Origin: Verrucosispora sp. NA02020
GTDB lineage: Bacteria; Actinomycetota; Actinomycetes; Mycobacteriales; Micromonosporaceae
Reading direction: 5' to 3'
DNA: 64,000 nucleotides
Assembly: GCF_013364215.1 (NCBI RefSeq)
Contig: NZ_CP054923.1
Span: forward strand, 2,294,001 to 2,358,000
Program-made: the position numbers and the translations under genes
Notes under the pieces: model-generated
The model's input: the letters and a program-made list of their open reading frames with translations, nothing else
Database searches by the model: none
What the model was told of the DNA's origin: nothing
Part shown: positions 17,681 to 26,121 of the stretch, piece by piece
How positions within the stretch are numbered: position 1 is the first letter of the stretch
Layout of the letters: every line of letters begins with the position of its first letter

Positions 17681-19155
17681 ACCGGGCGGCGAGCCGGACC
17701 GGACCGGGGCGGTCGACCGCCCCGAGCGTCCCGGTCGACCCCGCCACGACGCCGCCCGCCGTCGACACACCGCCCGCCGTCGAGACTCTGGCGGCGGCGG
17801 GTGACCGGGACCGCCGCGTCACGGTCGGCATCGCCACCGCGATGGCGGCGAAGGGGATCGGCCTGGCCGCGCCGCTCGTCGTCACCCCGGCCTGCTTCGG
17901 CTACCTCGGCGACCAGCGGTACGGCCTCTGGATGGCGGTCACCGCGCTGACCGGCATGGCCTGGTTCGCCGACCTGGGGCTGGGCAACGGTCTGCTGACC
18001 CGGCTGAGCCACCACGTCCACGACGTCCGGGCGCAGGCGCGGGAGATCTCCAGTGCCTTCGCCACCCTCGGCGCGGTCGCCGTGGTGCTGGTCGTCGCGC
18101 TGGTGGTGGTCGTACCCACGGTGGGATGGGCCGGGCTCTTCGGCGTGACCGACGCCCGGGTCGCCGCGGACGCCACCACGATGGTGCTGCTCTGCTTCGG
18201 GGCCTTCGCCGTCAACATCCCGCTCTCGCTGATCCAGCGGATCCAGTACGCCCGGGGCCAGGTGGTGCAGAGCAACGTCTGGCAGTCGGCCGGTGCGCTG
18301 GTGGCGATGGGCGCGGTGCTCGGCGCCATCGCCGCCGGATGGAGTCCGCTGGTGGTGATCGGCTGCGCGGTGCTGGCCGTCCCGCTGACCAACCTGCTCA
18401 ACACGGTGGCCTACTTCTGGTTCCAGGAGCCCGCGCTGCGGCCCGGTCCGGCCCTGGTGGACCGGGCCACCGCCGTCGGCCTGCTCCGGCTCGGCCTCCA
18501 GTTCTTCGCGCTCACCACGATGTCGTCGATCGCGCTCAACATGGACAGCCCGCTCGTCGCGTACCTGCTCGGGCCCGTGGTGGCGGCCCACTACGCGGTG
18601 GTCGGGAAGCTCTTCGGCGTACTGTCGATCTTCGTCGGGCTGGTCGGTATGACGATCTGGCCGGTCAACGGCACCGCCCTGGCCCGGGGCGAGGTCGCCT
18701 GGGTACGCCGCAACACCCGGCGCATGGTGCTCCTCTACGGCGTCGTCGTCGGTGTCGTCGGCGGTGCGCTGGTCGGCGTCGGCCCCCGGCTGGTCGAGCT
18801 GTGGGTGAGCGACATCGACCGCGCCTCGGTGTCGGTCGCGCTCCTGGCCGGGCTGGCCGCCTGGTCCTTCCTGGTCGCCGTCACCTCCCCGTTGATCATG
18901 GTGCAGAACAGCGTCGGCCTGCTCCGGCCGCAGTTCGTCGGCTGGGCGACGTTCCTGGTGCTGGCGGCCGGGCTCAAGGTCTGGGGACTGCGGCAGTTCG
19001 GGCTCGTCGGCCTGCCGGTCGCAGCCTGCCTCGCGTACGTGCTGACCATGTGGCCGGCGGTGTTCGTGGGCTACCGGCGGGCGCTCGCCGGAGACCGGCC
19101 CCGTCGACCGGCCCGACGAGCGAAGGAGCCCGCAGGTGTCCAGCTTCCCGGATGA
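17677..19155 (+). CDS. Second Wzx-like flippase
   Basis: 492 residues with about twelve to fourteen hydrophobic segments after a Pro/Ala/Thr-rich N-terminal tail of about 45 residues. Segments such as GDQRYGLWMAVTALTGMAWF and ADLGLGNGLLTRLS are characteristic of polysaccharide exporters of the MOP superfamily. The GTG at 17677 overlaps the epimerase stop. The gene overlaps the next glycosyltransferase by 20 bases. With the flippase at 3411 this makes two candidate exporters; this one groups by operon with the epimerase and two glycosyltransferases. Confidence 0.8.
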   Translation: MNRAASRTGPGRSTAPSVPVDPATTPPAVDTPPAVETLAAAGDRDRRVTVGIATAMAAKGIGLAAPLVVTPACFGYLGDQRYGLWMAVTALTGMAWFADLGLGNGLLTRLSHHVHDVRAQAREISSAFATLGAVAVVLVVALVVVVPTVGWAGLFGVTDARVAADATTMVLLCFGAFAVNIPLSLIQRIQYARGQVVQSNVWQSAGALVAMGAVLGAIAAGWSPLVVIGCAVLAVPLTNLLNTVAYFWFQEPALRPGPALVDRATAVGLLRLGLQFFALTTMSSIALNMDSPLVAYLLGPVVAAHYAVVGKLFGVLSIFVGLVGMTIWPVNGTALARGEVAWVRRNTRRMVLLYGVVVGVVGGALVGVGPRLVELWVSDIDRASVSVALLAGLAAWSFLVAVTSPLIMVQNSVGLLRPQFVGWATFLVLAAGLKVWGLRQFGLVGLPVAACLAYVLTMWPAVFVGYRRALAGDRPRRPARRAKEPAGVQLPG

Positions 19156-20353
19156 CCCGACGACGCCGGGTACGCGCCGACCCGACCGCCCGTGCCGGGT
19201 GCTGCGGATCGTCGGTGAACTGAACTTCGGCGGCACGGAGATGCGCACCGCCGAGCTGCTGCCCCGGCTGGCCGCCGCCGGTGTCGAGGTGCACCTGGTG
19301 ACGCTCAGCGACCGGATCGGCCCCGGTCCGCTGGCCGAGACGGTCACCCGGCACGGCGGCACGGTCACCCCGGTCGCACTGGACGCGCACTTCGTCCCGC
19401 GCCTGGTCGGGCTGCTGCGGCGGTGGCGTCCGGACGTGGTGCACGTCGACTGCGCCAACTTCTCCGGCGTACCGCTGGCACTGGCCCGGCTCTGCGGCGT
19501 ACCCGTCCGGGTGGCGCACTTCCGGGGCGACGACAACGTCCGCCGCAGCCTGCGGCGGCGCGTCTACCGGCGGCTCTGCGGTCGCCTGCTGCGGCACAGC
19601 GCCACCGACATCCTCGGCGTCTCGCCCAGTTCGCTCACCTTCGGCTACGACCCGCGGTGGCAGCACGACCGGCGTTGCCGGGTGGTGCTCAACGGCCTCG
19701 ACCTCGACCGGCTGCGGGCACCCGGCCGCGACGACCTGCGGACGCTGGTCGGTGCCGAACCGGGCGCCCTCGTCTGCGTCAGCGTCGGGCGTGCCTCGCC
19801 GGAGAAGCGGCGCTGGCTGCTGCCGCCGATCCTGGCCGAGCTGCGGTCGCTGGGCGTGCCGGCGCACGCCGTCCTGGTCGGTCCCGGCGACGGCGCGGAC
19901 GACGACGCACGGCTCCGCGCCGAGGCGCACGCCGCCGGCCTCGCCGACCGGGTGCACCTGCTCGGTGCCCGGGACGACGTGGGTCACCTGCTGCGTCAGG
20001 CCGACGTGGTGGTGCACCCCTCCTGCCTGGAAGGGCTGCCCGGGGGAGTGCTGGAACCCGTCGCGCTGGGCGTCGGCACCGTCGCGGCCGACCTGCCCGG
20101 GGTGCGGTTCATCGAGGCGCACCTGCCCGGCGTGACGGTCGTCGACACCGACGCGCCGCCGGGAGTCTGGGCCGAGGCGGTGCGGACCGCCGCCGCGTAC
20201 ACCGCGACGACGACACCGCAGACGGCCGCCGCGCGCTTCACCGACAGCGTCTTCGCCATCGACGCCGCACTCGCCGCCCACCTCGCCGTCTATCGACCTC
20301 AGGAACAACCGACAGCGCAGCGGAGCCGGCAGACCGCCGGCTCGGAACGGTGA
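19136..20353 (+). CDS. GT4-family glycosyltransferase
   Basis: 405 residues. RIVGELNFGGTEMRTAELLPRL is the classical GT4 opening (GGxE after the first strand). The C-terminal Rossmann half contains VSVGRASPEKRRWLLP and the donor-binding EGLPGGVLEPVALGVGTVAAD. AAGGAG lies just upstream of the GTG at 19136, which is inside the end of the flippase gene. It belongs to the operon starting at 16724 and is followed by another glycosyltransferase with a GTGA overlap. Confidence 0.88.
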   Translation: MSSFPDDPTTPGTRRPDRPCRVLRIVGELNFGGTEMRTAELLPRLAAAGVEVHLVTLSDRIGPGPLAETVTRHGGTVTPVALDAHFVPRLVGLLRRWRPDVVHVDCANFSGVPLALARLCGVPVRVAHFRGDDNVRRSLRRRVYRRLCGRLLRHSATDILGVSPSSLTFGYDPRWQHDRRCRVVLNGLDLDRLRAPGRDDLRTLVGAEPGALVCVSVGRASPEKRRWLLPPILAELRSLGVPAHAVLVGPGDGADDDARLRAEAHAAGLADRVHLLGARDDVGHLLRQADVVVHPSCLEGLPGGVLEPVALGVGTVAADLPGVRFIEAHLPGVTVVDTDAPPGVWAEAVRTAAAYTATTTPQTAAARFTDSVFAIDAALAAHLAVYRPQEQPTAQRSRQTAGSER

Positions 20354-21606
20354 TCGAGATGAACGACAGGATCCTGGTACGCGGCCCGGAGCAACGCCGT
20401 CCGGCGACCACCCGGGTACGCCCGGTCCGGCCACTGCTCGTCGGCGCGTACGCCTTCCCGTACGGCGACGCCACCTCCAACCGCCTGCGGCAGCTCGCCC
20501 GCAGCGCCGCGCCGGAGGGGGAGCGGACCCTGGTGGTGAACGACTGGCCCTGCGAGGTCCCCTTCCCCGGCCCCTTCGGCGACGTCGCCGGCATCGACCT
20601 GATCACGCTGCGGGTCCGGGGCGGCAACCGGCTCACCCGGATGGCGGCCCGCCTCGCCCGACCGGTACGCGTGCTGCGTGCCCTGCGTCGCGAGGGTGTC
20701 GACCGCGACGACGTCGGCGTGGTGCTGCTGCCGATGGCGATGATGACGCTCGGCAACTGGGCGGTGCTGCGGCTCGTGCTGCGCGCACCGGTGGTGGTGG
20801 ACGCCAGCGAACGCCACGACCGGCACCAGTTCGCGCACGGCTGGCTCACCCCGTACTTCGTGCGGCACCGCTGGTCCACCTTCCTGACCACCCGGCTGGT
20901 GCGCCGGGCCACGGCGGTGACCGGTGCACTCGCCGACCACCTCGGCGCGTACGGCCTCGACGTGCTCGTGGTGCCGCCGCAGGTGGACTGTGCCGAGTTC
21001 GCGCCACCCCGGACACCGTCGCTGGCCGACGGGCTACGGCTGCTCTACGCCGGCACCCCGGGTCGCAAGGACATGCTCGACGTGATCGTGCGCGGCATCA
21101 GCCGGCTCGCCCCGGCGGACCAGCGGCGGGTGAGTCTGACCATCGCGGGCATCACCCGCGAGCAGGCCGCCACCGGGTCGGACCTGGACCCGGCGCTGCT
21201 GGACCGGGTCGCCGCCGAGGTGACCTTCCTCGGCCGGGTGCCCCGCGACACCGTGTTGACGCTGCTCGGCGGCGCGCACTTCTCGATGCTGGTCCGGCCC
21301 ACCGGCGGGTACGCCGCGCACGGCTTCCCGTCGAAGGTGCCGGAGAGCCTCGCCGCCGGGTGCCCGGTGCTGCTCAACCACACCAGCGACCTGGCCGCGT
21401 ACGTGCGGGACGGCGTCGAGGGTCTGGTGCTCGACGGGAACGGTCCGGACGACGTGCGTCGCGGGATCGAGCGGGCGCTTCGCCTGCGGGACGAGGACTG
21501 GACGGCGATGAGCCGGGCCGCGCTGTCCCGGGCCCGTGAGTCGTTCGACCACCGGGCCTGGCAGTCCCGGGTCACCGCGTTCCTGACCGCCGAGGGCCGT
21601 CGCTGA
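20350..21606 (+). CDS. Glycosyltransferase (GT4-like)
   Basis: 418 residues if started at the GTG that overlaps the previous stop; an in-frame ATG at 20359 would shorten it by three residues. RPLLVGAYAFPYGDATSNRLR opens a GT-B N-terminal domain. The C-terminal domain carries LLYAGTPGRKDMLDVI and GFPSKVPESLAAGCPVLLN, where PSKxxE is the usual donor-binding segment of this subgroup. It is the last gene of the operon at 16724-21606. Its TGA and the stop of the convergent ligase gene both lie in the palindrome TGATCA at 21604-21609, so the two coding regions abut with no spacer. Confidence 0.82.
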   Translation: MIEMNDRILVRGPEQRRPATTRVRPVRPLLVGAYAFPYGDATSNRLRQLARSAAPEGERTLVVNDWPCEVPFPGPFGDVAGIDLITLRVRGGNRLTRMAARLARPVRVLRALRREGVDRDDVGVVLLPMAMMTLGNWAVLRLVLRAPVVVDASERHDRHQFAHGWLTPYFVRHRWSTFLTTRLVRRATAVTGALADHLGAYGLDVLVVPPQVDCAEFAPPRTPSLADGLRLLYAGTPGRKDMLDVIVRGISRLAPADQRRVSLTIAGITREQAATGSDLDPALLDRVAAEVTFLGRVPRDTVLTLLGGAHFSMLVRPTGGYAAHGFPSKVPESLAAGCPVLLNHTSDLAAYVRDGVEGLVLDGNGPDDVRRGIERALRLRDEDWTAMSRAALSRARESFDHRAWQSRVTAFLTAEGRR

Positions 21607-23028
21607 TCAGCCGGGCAGCCCGGCCGGTGCCCGCCGGCCGGGCCGGGTGCGTACGCCCTCGGTGACACCGGCCTTCTCGTCCGGGTCGGCGGTGGGCCGG
21701 TGCAGCAGGGCGGCCACGGCGAGCCAGAACACGTACGGGTACGGCTGCCCGGTGCCGAAGATGGCCGACTCGGTCAACTGCACCATCACCCCGCTGACCA
21801 CGAGCCAGACCAGGCCCGAGTTGGCCCCGCGCACCGGTGCGCGCAGCGCGCCGCGCCCGGCGGCCAGCAGCAGTGCCACCAGCGGGACGACGGCGGTGAG
21901 CCCCAGCTCCAGCAGCAGTTGCAGGTAGCTGTTGTGCACCACGCTGACGCCCGCCCCGAAGAACTCGTCGTAACTGGCGAGTTCGAACAGGTGGTTGCGG
22001 GACGCGTACCCGAAGCCCAGCGTGGGCCGGTTCTGCCACCACAGGTCGACGGTGGCCTGCCACATCTCGGTGCGGCCGTTGGACAGGTCGGCGCCCTCGG
22101 GATCGGTGAAGCGCAGCACGATCCGCTGCATCCACGGCGCCGAGAAGATCACCGGCAGCAGGTTGAACAGGTGCGCCACCAGCAGTGTCGCGGCCAGCGC
22201 CGTGACGGTGCGGACCACCGGCCCGAGCCCGTGCCGCAGCAGGACCCAGGCGGCGCCGACGAGCACGGCGACGATCGCGGTCCGCGACTGCGACAGCAGC
22301 AGGCAGACGCCGGCCGGCAGGACGCCGAGCAGCAGGACGGGTCGGCGGTACTCCTGGTACACCGCCCAGCCCAGCGGGATGGCCAGGGCGCACACGATCC
22401 CGAGCATGTTCGGGTTGTTGTAGATGCCCTGGAACCGCTGGCTGCTGGACAGCGCGGCGGTCAGCACGCCGCCGCTGACCCCGTACCCGAGGCTGACCAG
22501 GGCGGAGACGCTGAGGACCAGGTAGACCGTCCGCAGGTCGGCCAGCATCACCCCGCGCGCGGACCACCGCCTGCGCACCAGTACGTGCACCAGGGCGGCA
22601 AGCAGCACCAGGGCCACACCACGCTGGAAGGTCTCCATCGGGACCACCGACCAGACGGTGCTGAGCGTGGCGAGCCCGGCGACCGACCAGAGCGCGACGA
22701 CGAGGACGCCGGTCCACGGCGCGAGCCGGACCGGGGCCCGGACCGGCCGGCACAGCCCCCACACCACCAGGGCGGCGACCGCGGCGTAGCGCGGATAGAA
22801 GCTCAGCTCGACCAGGGCCGGGAGGTCCGACGAGGCGCAGACCAGCAGCGCCGTGGTCAGACCCAGCAACCACCGCCAGCCGTCCACCCGACGGACCAGG
22901 GCGACCAGCAGGAGAAGCAGGGTCAGTCCGATCGCGACCAGCGGGGCGTCGACCGCGACGAGGGTCGTGACCACGACGAGTGCCGCCGCCCCCGCGACGA
23001 CGCCCCACTGGGCCAGACGGTTCAACAC
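21607..23028 (-). CDS. O-antigen ligase/polymerase family membrane protein (Wzy_C)
   Basis: 473 residues with about eleven transmembrane segments. The periplasm-facing Wzy_C region is clear: NGRTEMWQATVDLWWQNRP, then GFGYASRNHLFE and VVHNSYLQLLLELG, with the HNSYL motif of O-antigen ligases and polymerases. It is expected to join lipid-linked glycans outside the membrane. The GTG at 23028 has GAAGGA six bases upstream. It lies downstream of the dehydratase and reductase genes at 23094-25138 on the same strand, with a 65-base gap, and is probably co-transcribed with them. It differs in sequence from the Wzy-like protein at 2119, so the cluster has two polymerisation candidates. Confidence 0.85.
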   Translation of the reverse strand: MLNRLAQWGVVAGAAALVVVTTLVAVDAPLVAIGLTLLLLLVALVRRVDGWRWLLGLTTALLVCASSDLPALVELSFYPRYAAVAALVVWGLCRPVRAPVRLAPWTGVLVVALWSVAGLATLSTVWSVVPMETFQRGVALVLLAALVHVLVRRRWSARGVMLADLRTVYLVLSVSALVSLGYGVSGGVLTAALSSSQRFQGIYNNPNMLGIVCALAIPLGWAVYQEYRRPVLLLGVLPAGVCLLLSQSRTAIVAVLVGAAWVLLRHGLGPVVRTVTALAATLLVAHLFNLLPVIFSAPWMQRIVLRFTDPEGADLSNGRTEMWQATVDLWWQNRPTLGFGYASRNHLFELASYDEFFGAGVSVVHNSYLQLLLELGLTAVVPLVALLLAAGRGALRAPVRGANSGLVWLVVSGVMVQLTESAIFGTGQPYPYVFWLAVAALLHRPTADPDEKAGVTEGVRTRPGRRAPAGLPG

Positions 23029-23093
23029 GTGGTGTCCTTCGGTTCGCGGCCGGCCCGCGCACCACGCGGCCGGCGGGTCGTCCTCGTCCGCCG

Positions 23094-24098
23094 TCAGACC
23101 CGGATGCCGGGCCGGTCCGTCGACGCCTCGGTCCAGCGGGTGCGGGCCGCGTGCATGGCCCGGACCATCTCCGGCCAGTCCGGCGGCCGGTAGCCGGTGG
23201 CTCCGGCGAGCGCGTCGGCCCGCATCGAGCGGTCGCAGACGAACCCGTCGTCCGGCACCAGCTCACCCGGCCATCCGTACACGTCGGCGACCAACCGCAG
23301 CAGGTCGTGCTTGGTGATCGGGTCGGCCGCGACGTGGTAGAGCCCGGTCAGGTCCTCGCGGGGCAGCACCACGGTGCGCAGCAGCCGGGCGAACTCGACG
23401 GTCGTCACGCCGGTGTAGACGGCCCGGGTGAAACCGCGTACCTGGCCCCGTTGGGCGAGGAACCAGTCCACCAGGGAACGGTGGGTGGCCAGCTCGTGCC
23501 CGACGATCGACGTGCGCAGGGTGAGCGCGGACGGCCCGGTCGCCTCGCCGAGCAGCTTGGACCGCCCGTACAGGTCGGGCGGATCGGGCAGGTCGTTCTC
23601 GGCGTAGCCACCCCGTCGACCGGAGAAGACACAGTCGGTGCTGACGTGCACCAGCCGGGCGCCGAGGTCGGCGCAGGCGTCGGCGAGCAGGTGCGGCAGG
23701 AGCGCGTTGAGCGTGACGGTCGGCACCGCCTCCTGCACGTCCGGCCGCTGCTTGATGACGCCGACGCAGTTGATCACCACGTCCGGCCGCAGCAGGTCGA
23801 GGAAGCGGCGGACCTCGGCGAACCCGGTGGCGTCGACACCCGTGGTGATCCGGTCGCGCAGGTGCGCCGGGAACCACCCCGCGTCGTCGTCGACGCGCCG
23901 GGCCAGGCCGTGCACGTCCAGGTCGGGGTCCTCGCTCAGCTCGCGCAGGAGAGCGTGGCCGAGCATGCCGGTCACCCCGACGACGAGTACCCGCCGGGTG
24001 GCCGGGCGCGACGCGGCGTCGGCCTGGTCGCGCCGCCGGGGCACCCGTTCCGTCGCGCCGCCGCCCGCGACCGGGTCGGCACCGCGCCGCTCGGTCAT
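23094..24098 (-). CDS. RmlD-like SDR reductase of nucleotide sugars
   Basis: 334 residues. NADPH-binding GVTGMLG at 41-47, STDCVFSG with the catalytic serine/threonine at 153-160, and Tyr177/Lys181 in YGRSK make a complete SDR active site. The rest resembles dTDP-4-dehydrorhamnose reductase, including the C-terminal YHVAADPITKHDLLRLVAD. It has no CapF-type cupin domain. Its ATG overlaps the stop of the CapE-like dehydratase (ATGA). RmlD-type reductases with CapE- and CapG-type partners are known from the UDP-L-QuiNAc pathway (WbvB-WbvR-WbvD), so a C4 reduction of a UDP-4-keto-6-deoxy-L-HexNAc is the best guess. dTDP-rhamnose synthesis is less likely since no rmlA, rmlB or rmlC is here. Confidence 0.85.
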   Translation of the reverse strand: MTERRGADPVAGGGATERVPRRRDQADAASRPATRRVLVVGVTGMLGHALLRELSEDPDLDVHGLARRVDDDAGWFPAHLRDRITTGVDATGFAEVRRFLDLLRPDVVINCVGVIKQRPDVQEAVPTVTLNALLPHLLADACADLGARLVHVSTDCVFSGRRGGYAENDLPDPPDLYGRSKLLGEATGPSALTLRTSIVGHELATHRSLVDWFLAQRGQVRGFTRAVYTGVTTVEFARLLRTVVLPREDLTGLYHVAADPITKHDLLRLVADVYGWPGELVPDDGFVCDRSMRADALAGATGYRPPDWPEMVRAMHAARTRWTEASTDRPGIRV

Positions 24099-25138
24099 GC
24101 GGGTACGACGGCGGCCGCCGCGGCCTCGAGCTGCGCCCGCACCTCGGGCAGGGTCCGCAACAGCGCCTCGATCTCCGGTACGGAGAGCCGGCGGGCGTTG
24201 TGCGAGTGGAAGTCGGCCAGCGCGCCCCGCTCGACGTTGCCCTCCTCGAAATAGAGGGCGTAGTTCAGGTCGCGGCTGTCCACCGGCACCCGGAGGAATT
24301 CCCCCAGGTCCTCGGCGTGGGCGAGTTCCTCCCGGCTGGCCAGGGTCTCGTAGAGCTTCTCCCCGTGCCGGATGCCGAGCACGTCGAACTTGGCGGGCAC
24401 CCCGAACAGGTTGCACAGGGCGGTGGCCAGGTCGCCGATGGTGCAGGCGTCGGCCTTGCGGATGAACACGTCGCCCGGCTGTCCGTGGCGGAAGGCGTGC
24501 TCGACCAGGTCGACCGACTGCGCCAACGACATCAGGAAGCGGGTCATCGACGGTTCGGTGACGGTCGGCAGCGCGCCCCGGCGGATCTGCTCGATGAACA
24601 GCGGGATGACCGAGCCGCGCGAGTACATCACGTTGCCGTAGCGCACACAGCAGACCCGGGTCCGGGCCTGTGCGTTGTTCCGGGCGTGCGCCTGGGCCAC
24701 CTTCTCCATCAGGGCCTTGGTCATCCCCATCGCGTTCACCGGGTAGACGGCCTTGTCGGTGCTGAGCAGCACCAGCGTCTCGACGCCGACCCGTTCGCAG
24801 GCCTCGACCACGTTCGCGCTGCCGAGCACGTTCGTGCGCAGCGCCTCCAGCGGAAAGAACTCGCAGGACGGGACCTGCTTCAGGGCGGCGGCGTGGAAGA
24901 CGAACTCCATGCCCCGGGCAGCCTTGAGCACACTGTCGTAGTCGCGGACGTCACCCACGTAGTAGCGGACCCGGTCGTCGCGCAGACGGTGCCGCATCGC
25001 GTCCTGCTTGGATTCGTCGCGGCTGAGGACCCGTACCTCGGTGGCGCCGGCGTCGAGCAGCCGGGAGACCATCGTCTGGCCGAATGACCCGGTGCCACCG
25101 GTAATCAGAAATCGCCTGTCCGAAAGCGAGGAAATCAC
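24095..25138 (-). CDS. CapE/WbjB-like UDP-GlcNAc 4,6-dehydratase/5-epimerase
   Basis: 347 residues of the polysaccharide-biosynthesis SDR family. GGTGSFG lies at 14-20, SRDESKQDAMR at 39-49, STDKAVYPVNAMGMTK at 126-141. The usual catalytic Tyr is a methionine: M137-G-M-T-K141, the MxxxK variant known for CapE, where PseB-type enzymes keep YxxxK. The expected reaction is UDP-GlcNAc to UDP-2-acetamido-2,6-dideoxy-L-arabino-hexos-4-ulose. I chose the GTG at 25138 (AGGG about six bases upstream) because it places the Rossmann strand at residue 10, as in relatives; an in-frame start at 25195 exists. It is the first gene of a leftward operon with the reductase and the ligase. Confidence 0.87.
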   Translation of the reverse strand: MISSLSDRRFLITGGTGSFGQTMVSRLLDAGATEVRVLSRDESKQDAMRHRLRDDRVRYYVGDVRDYDSVLKAARGMEFVFHAAALKQVPSCEFFPLEALRTNVLGSANVVEACERVGVETLVLLSTDKAVYPVNAMGMTKALMEKVAQAHARNNAQARTRVCCVRYGNVMYSRGSVIPLFIEQIRRGALPTVTEPSMTRFLMSLAQSVDLVEHAFRHGQPGDVFIRKADACTIGDLATALCNLFGVPAKFDVLGIRHGEKLYETLASREELAHAEDLGEFLRVPVDSRDLNYALYFEEGNVERGALADFHSHNARRLSVPEIEALLRTLPEVRAQLEAAAAAVVPA

Positions 25139-25380
25139 ATCTGGCCCTGCCTGTTCCCTGTCGAGTGTTCCGCGGTGAGTCGGGACAGCATCCACCGGCG
25201 AACATACCGATTCACGAACTGGTCCGGGTCGGCTTTACCGAATTTGAAAAGGAGTCTCGTTCGGATTTCCGGAGTGGGTGGATCAAAGCGAGCGCCATTC
25301 ATTCCACCGTACGGTCCGAACCGCGCGCCACAAAATGTGAAAGCGCGATCCGGTGCAGTGGAGAATGATATGCGTATCGC
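25139..25380. promoter_or_regulatory. Divergent promoter region, dehydratase / sugar transferase
   Basis: 242 bases without a gene, distinctly poorer in GC than the surroundings (for example ACCGAATTTGAAAAGGAGTC near 25238-25257 and AATGATATGCGTATCGCATG near 25364-25383). It should carry the promoters of the leftward dehydratase operon and of the rightward operon starting with the priming transferase. I see no clear ribosome binding site immediately before the ATG at 25381. No convincing operator palindrome was found. Confidence 0.45.
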
Positions 25381-26121
25381 ATGCCAAAAGTTGCTCTCCA
25401 TGCGACGCACACGCGTGCCGGGGCTCCCGGCGAGGCCAGCGACCGGCGCGGAATCGCCGAGGACCCGGCGCTCCGGCGACCCTACGACCGGTGGAAGCGG
25501 CTGCTCGACGTCGTGGGCGCCCTCCTCGTCCTGGTCCTGGGCGCACCGTTGATGGCCCTGGTGGCCCTCGTGGTGCTGATCGCCCACGGTCGGCCGGTGC
25601 TGTTCCGGCACAAGCGTCCCGGCCTGCACGGCGAGCTGTTCGAGATGGTCAAGTTCCGGACCATGCGGCACCCCGACCCGGACCGGGGGCTGGTCACCGA
25701 CGCGCAACGCCTGACCCGGGTCGGCCGCTGGCTGCGGGCCAGCAGCCTGGACGAACTGCCGGAGTTCTGGAACGTGCTGCGGGGCGAGATGAGCGTCGTC
25801 GGCCCCCGCCCGCACCTGGTGCAGTACCTCGACCTCTACAGCCCGGAGCAGGCCCGCCGGCACGACGTACGGCCCGGCATCACCGGGCTCGCGCAGGTCC
25901 GTGGCCGCAACGCGCTGGAGTGGCAGGCCAAGTTCGCCCACGACGTCGAGTACGTCGACCGGTGCTCCTTCCTGCTGGACCTGAAGATCGTGCTGGCCAC
26001 CGTCTGGGTGGTGGCAAGCCGCCAGGGCATCTCCGCGCCGGGGGCGGCCACCTGGCACGAGTTCACCGGCAATCCACCACAGTCGTCGGTCTCCGAGGCG
26101 GATCCCGCGTACCGCCGATGA
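25381..26121 (+). CDS. Priming phosphoglycosyltransferase (short, PglC-like sugar transferase)
   Basis: 246 residues of the bacterial sugar-transferase family that moves a sugar-1-phosphate onto undecaprenyl phosphate and starts each repeat unit. A single hydrophobic helix (about 41-68, RLLDVVGALLVLV) is followed by KFRTM at 91-95, the Asp-Glu dyad in SSLDELPEFWNVL (124-125), VVGPRP at 139-144 and the PGITGLAQV segment. The size and the one helix match the monotopic PglC group, not the long WbaP type with four extra helices. The ATG at 25381 is the first usable start; no strong ribosome binding site precedes it. It is the first gene of a three-gene operon linked by ATGA overlaps. Confidence 0.9.
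   Translation: MPKVALHATHTRAGAPGEASDRRGIAEDPALRRPYDRWKRLLDVVGALLVLVLGAPLMALVALVVLIAHGRPVLFRHKRPGLHGELFEMVKFRTMRHPDPDRGLVTDAQRLTRVGRWLRASSLDELPEFWNVLRGEMSVVGPRPHLVQYLDLYSPEQARRHDVRPGITGLAQVRGRNALEWQAKFAHDVEYVDRCSFLLDLKIVLATVWVVASRQGISAPGAATWHEFTGNPPQSSVSEADPAYRR

Noticed and set aside
14348..17770. 1140-codon open frame on the minus strand spanning three loci
   Set aside because: It runs through the acetyltransferase, the 674-residue gene and the epimerase in an unrelated frame; low-complexity translation only.
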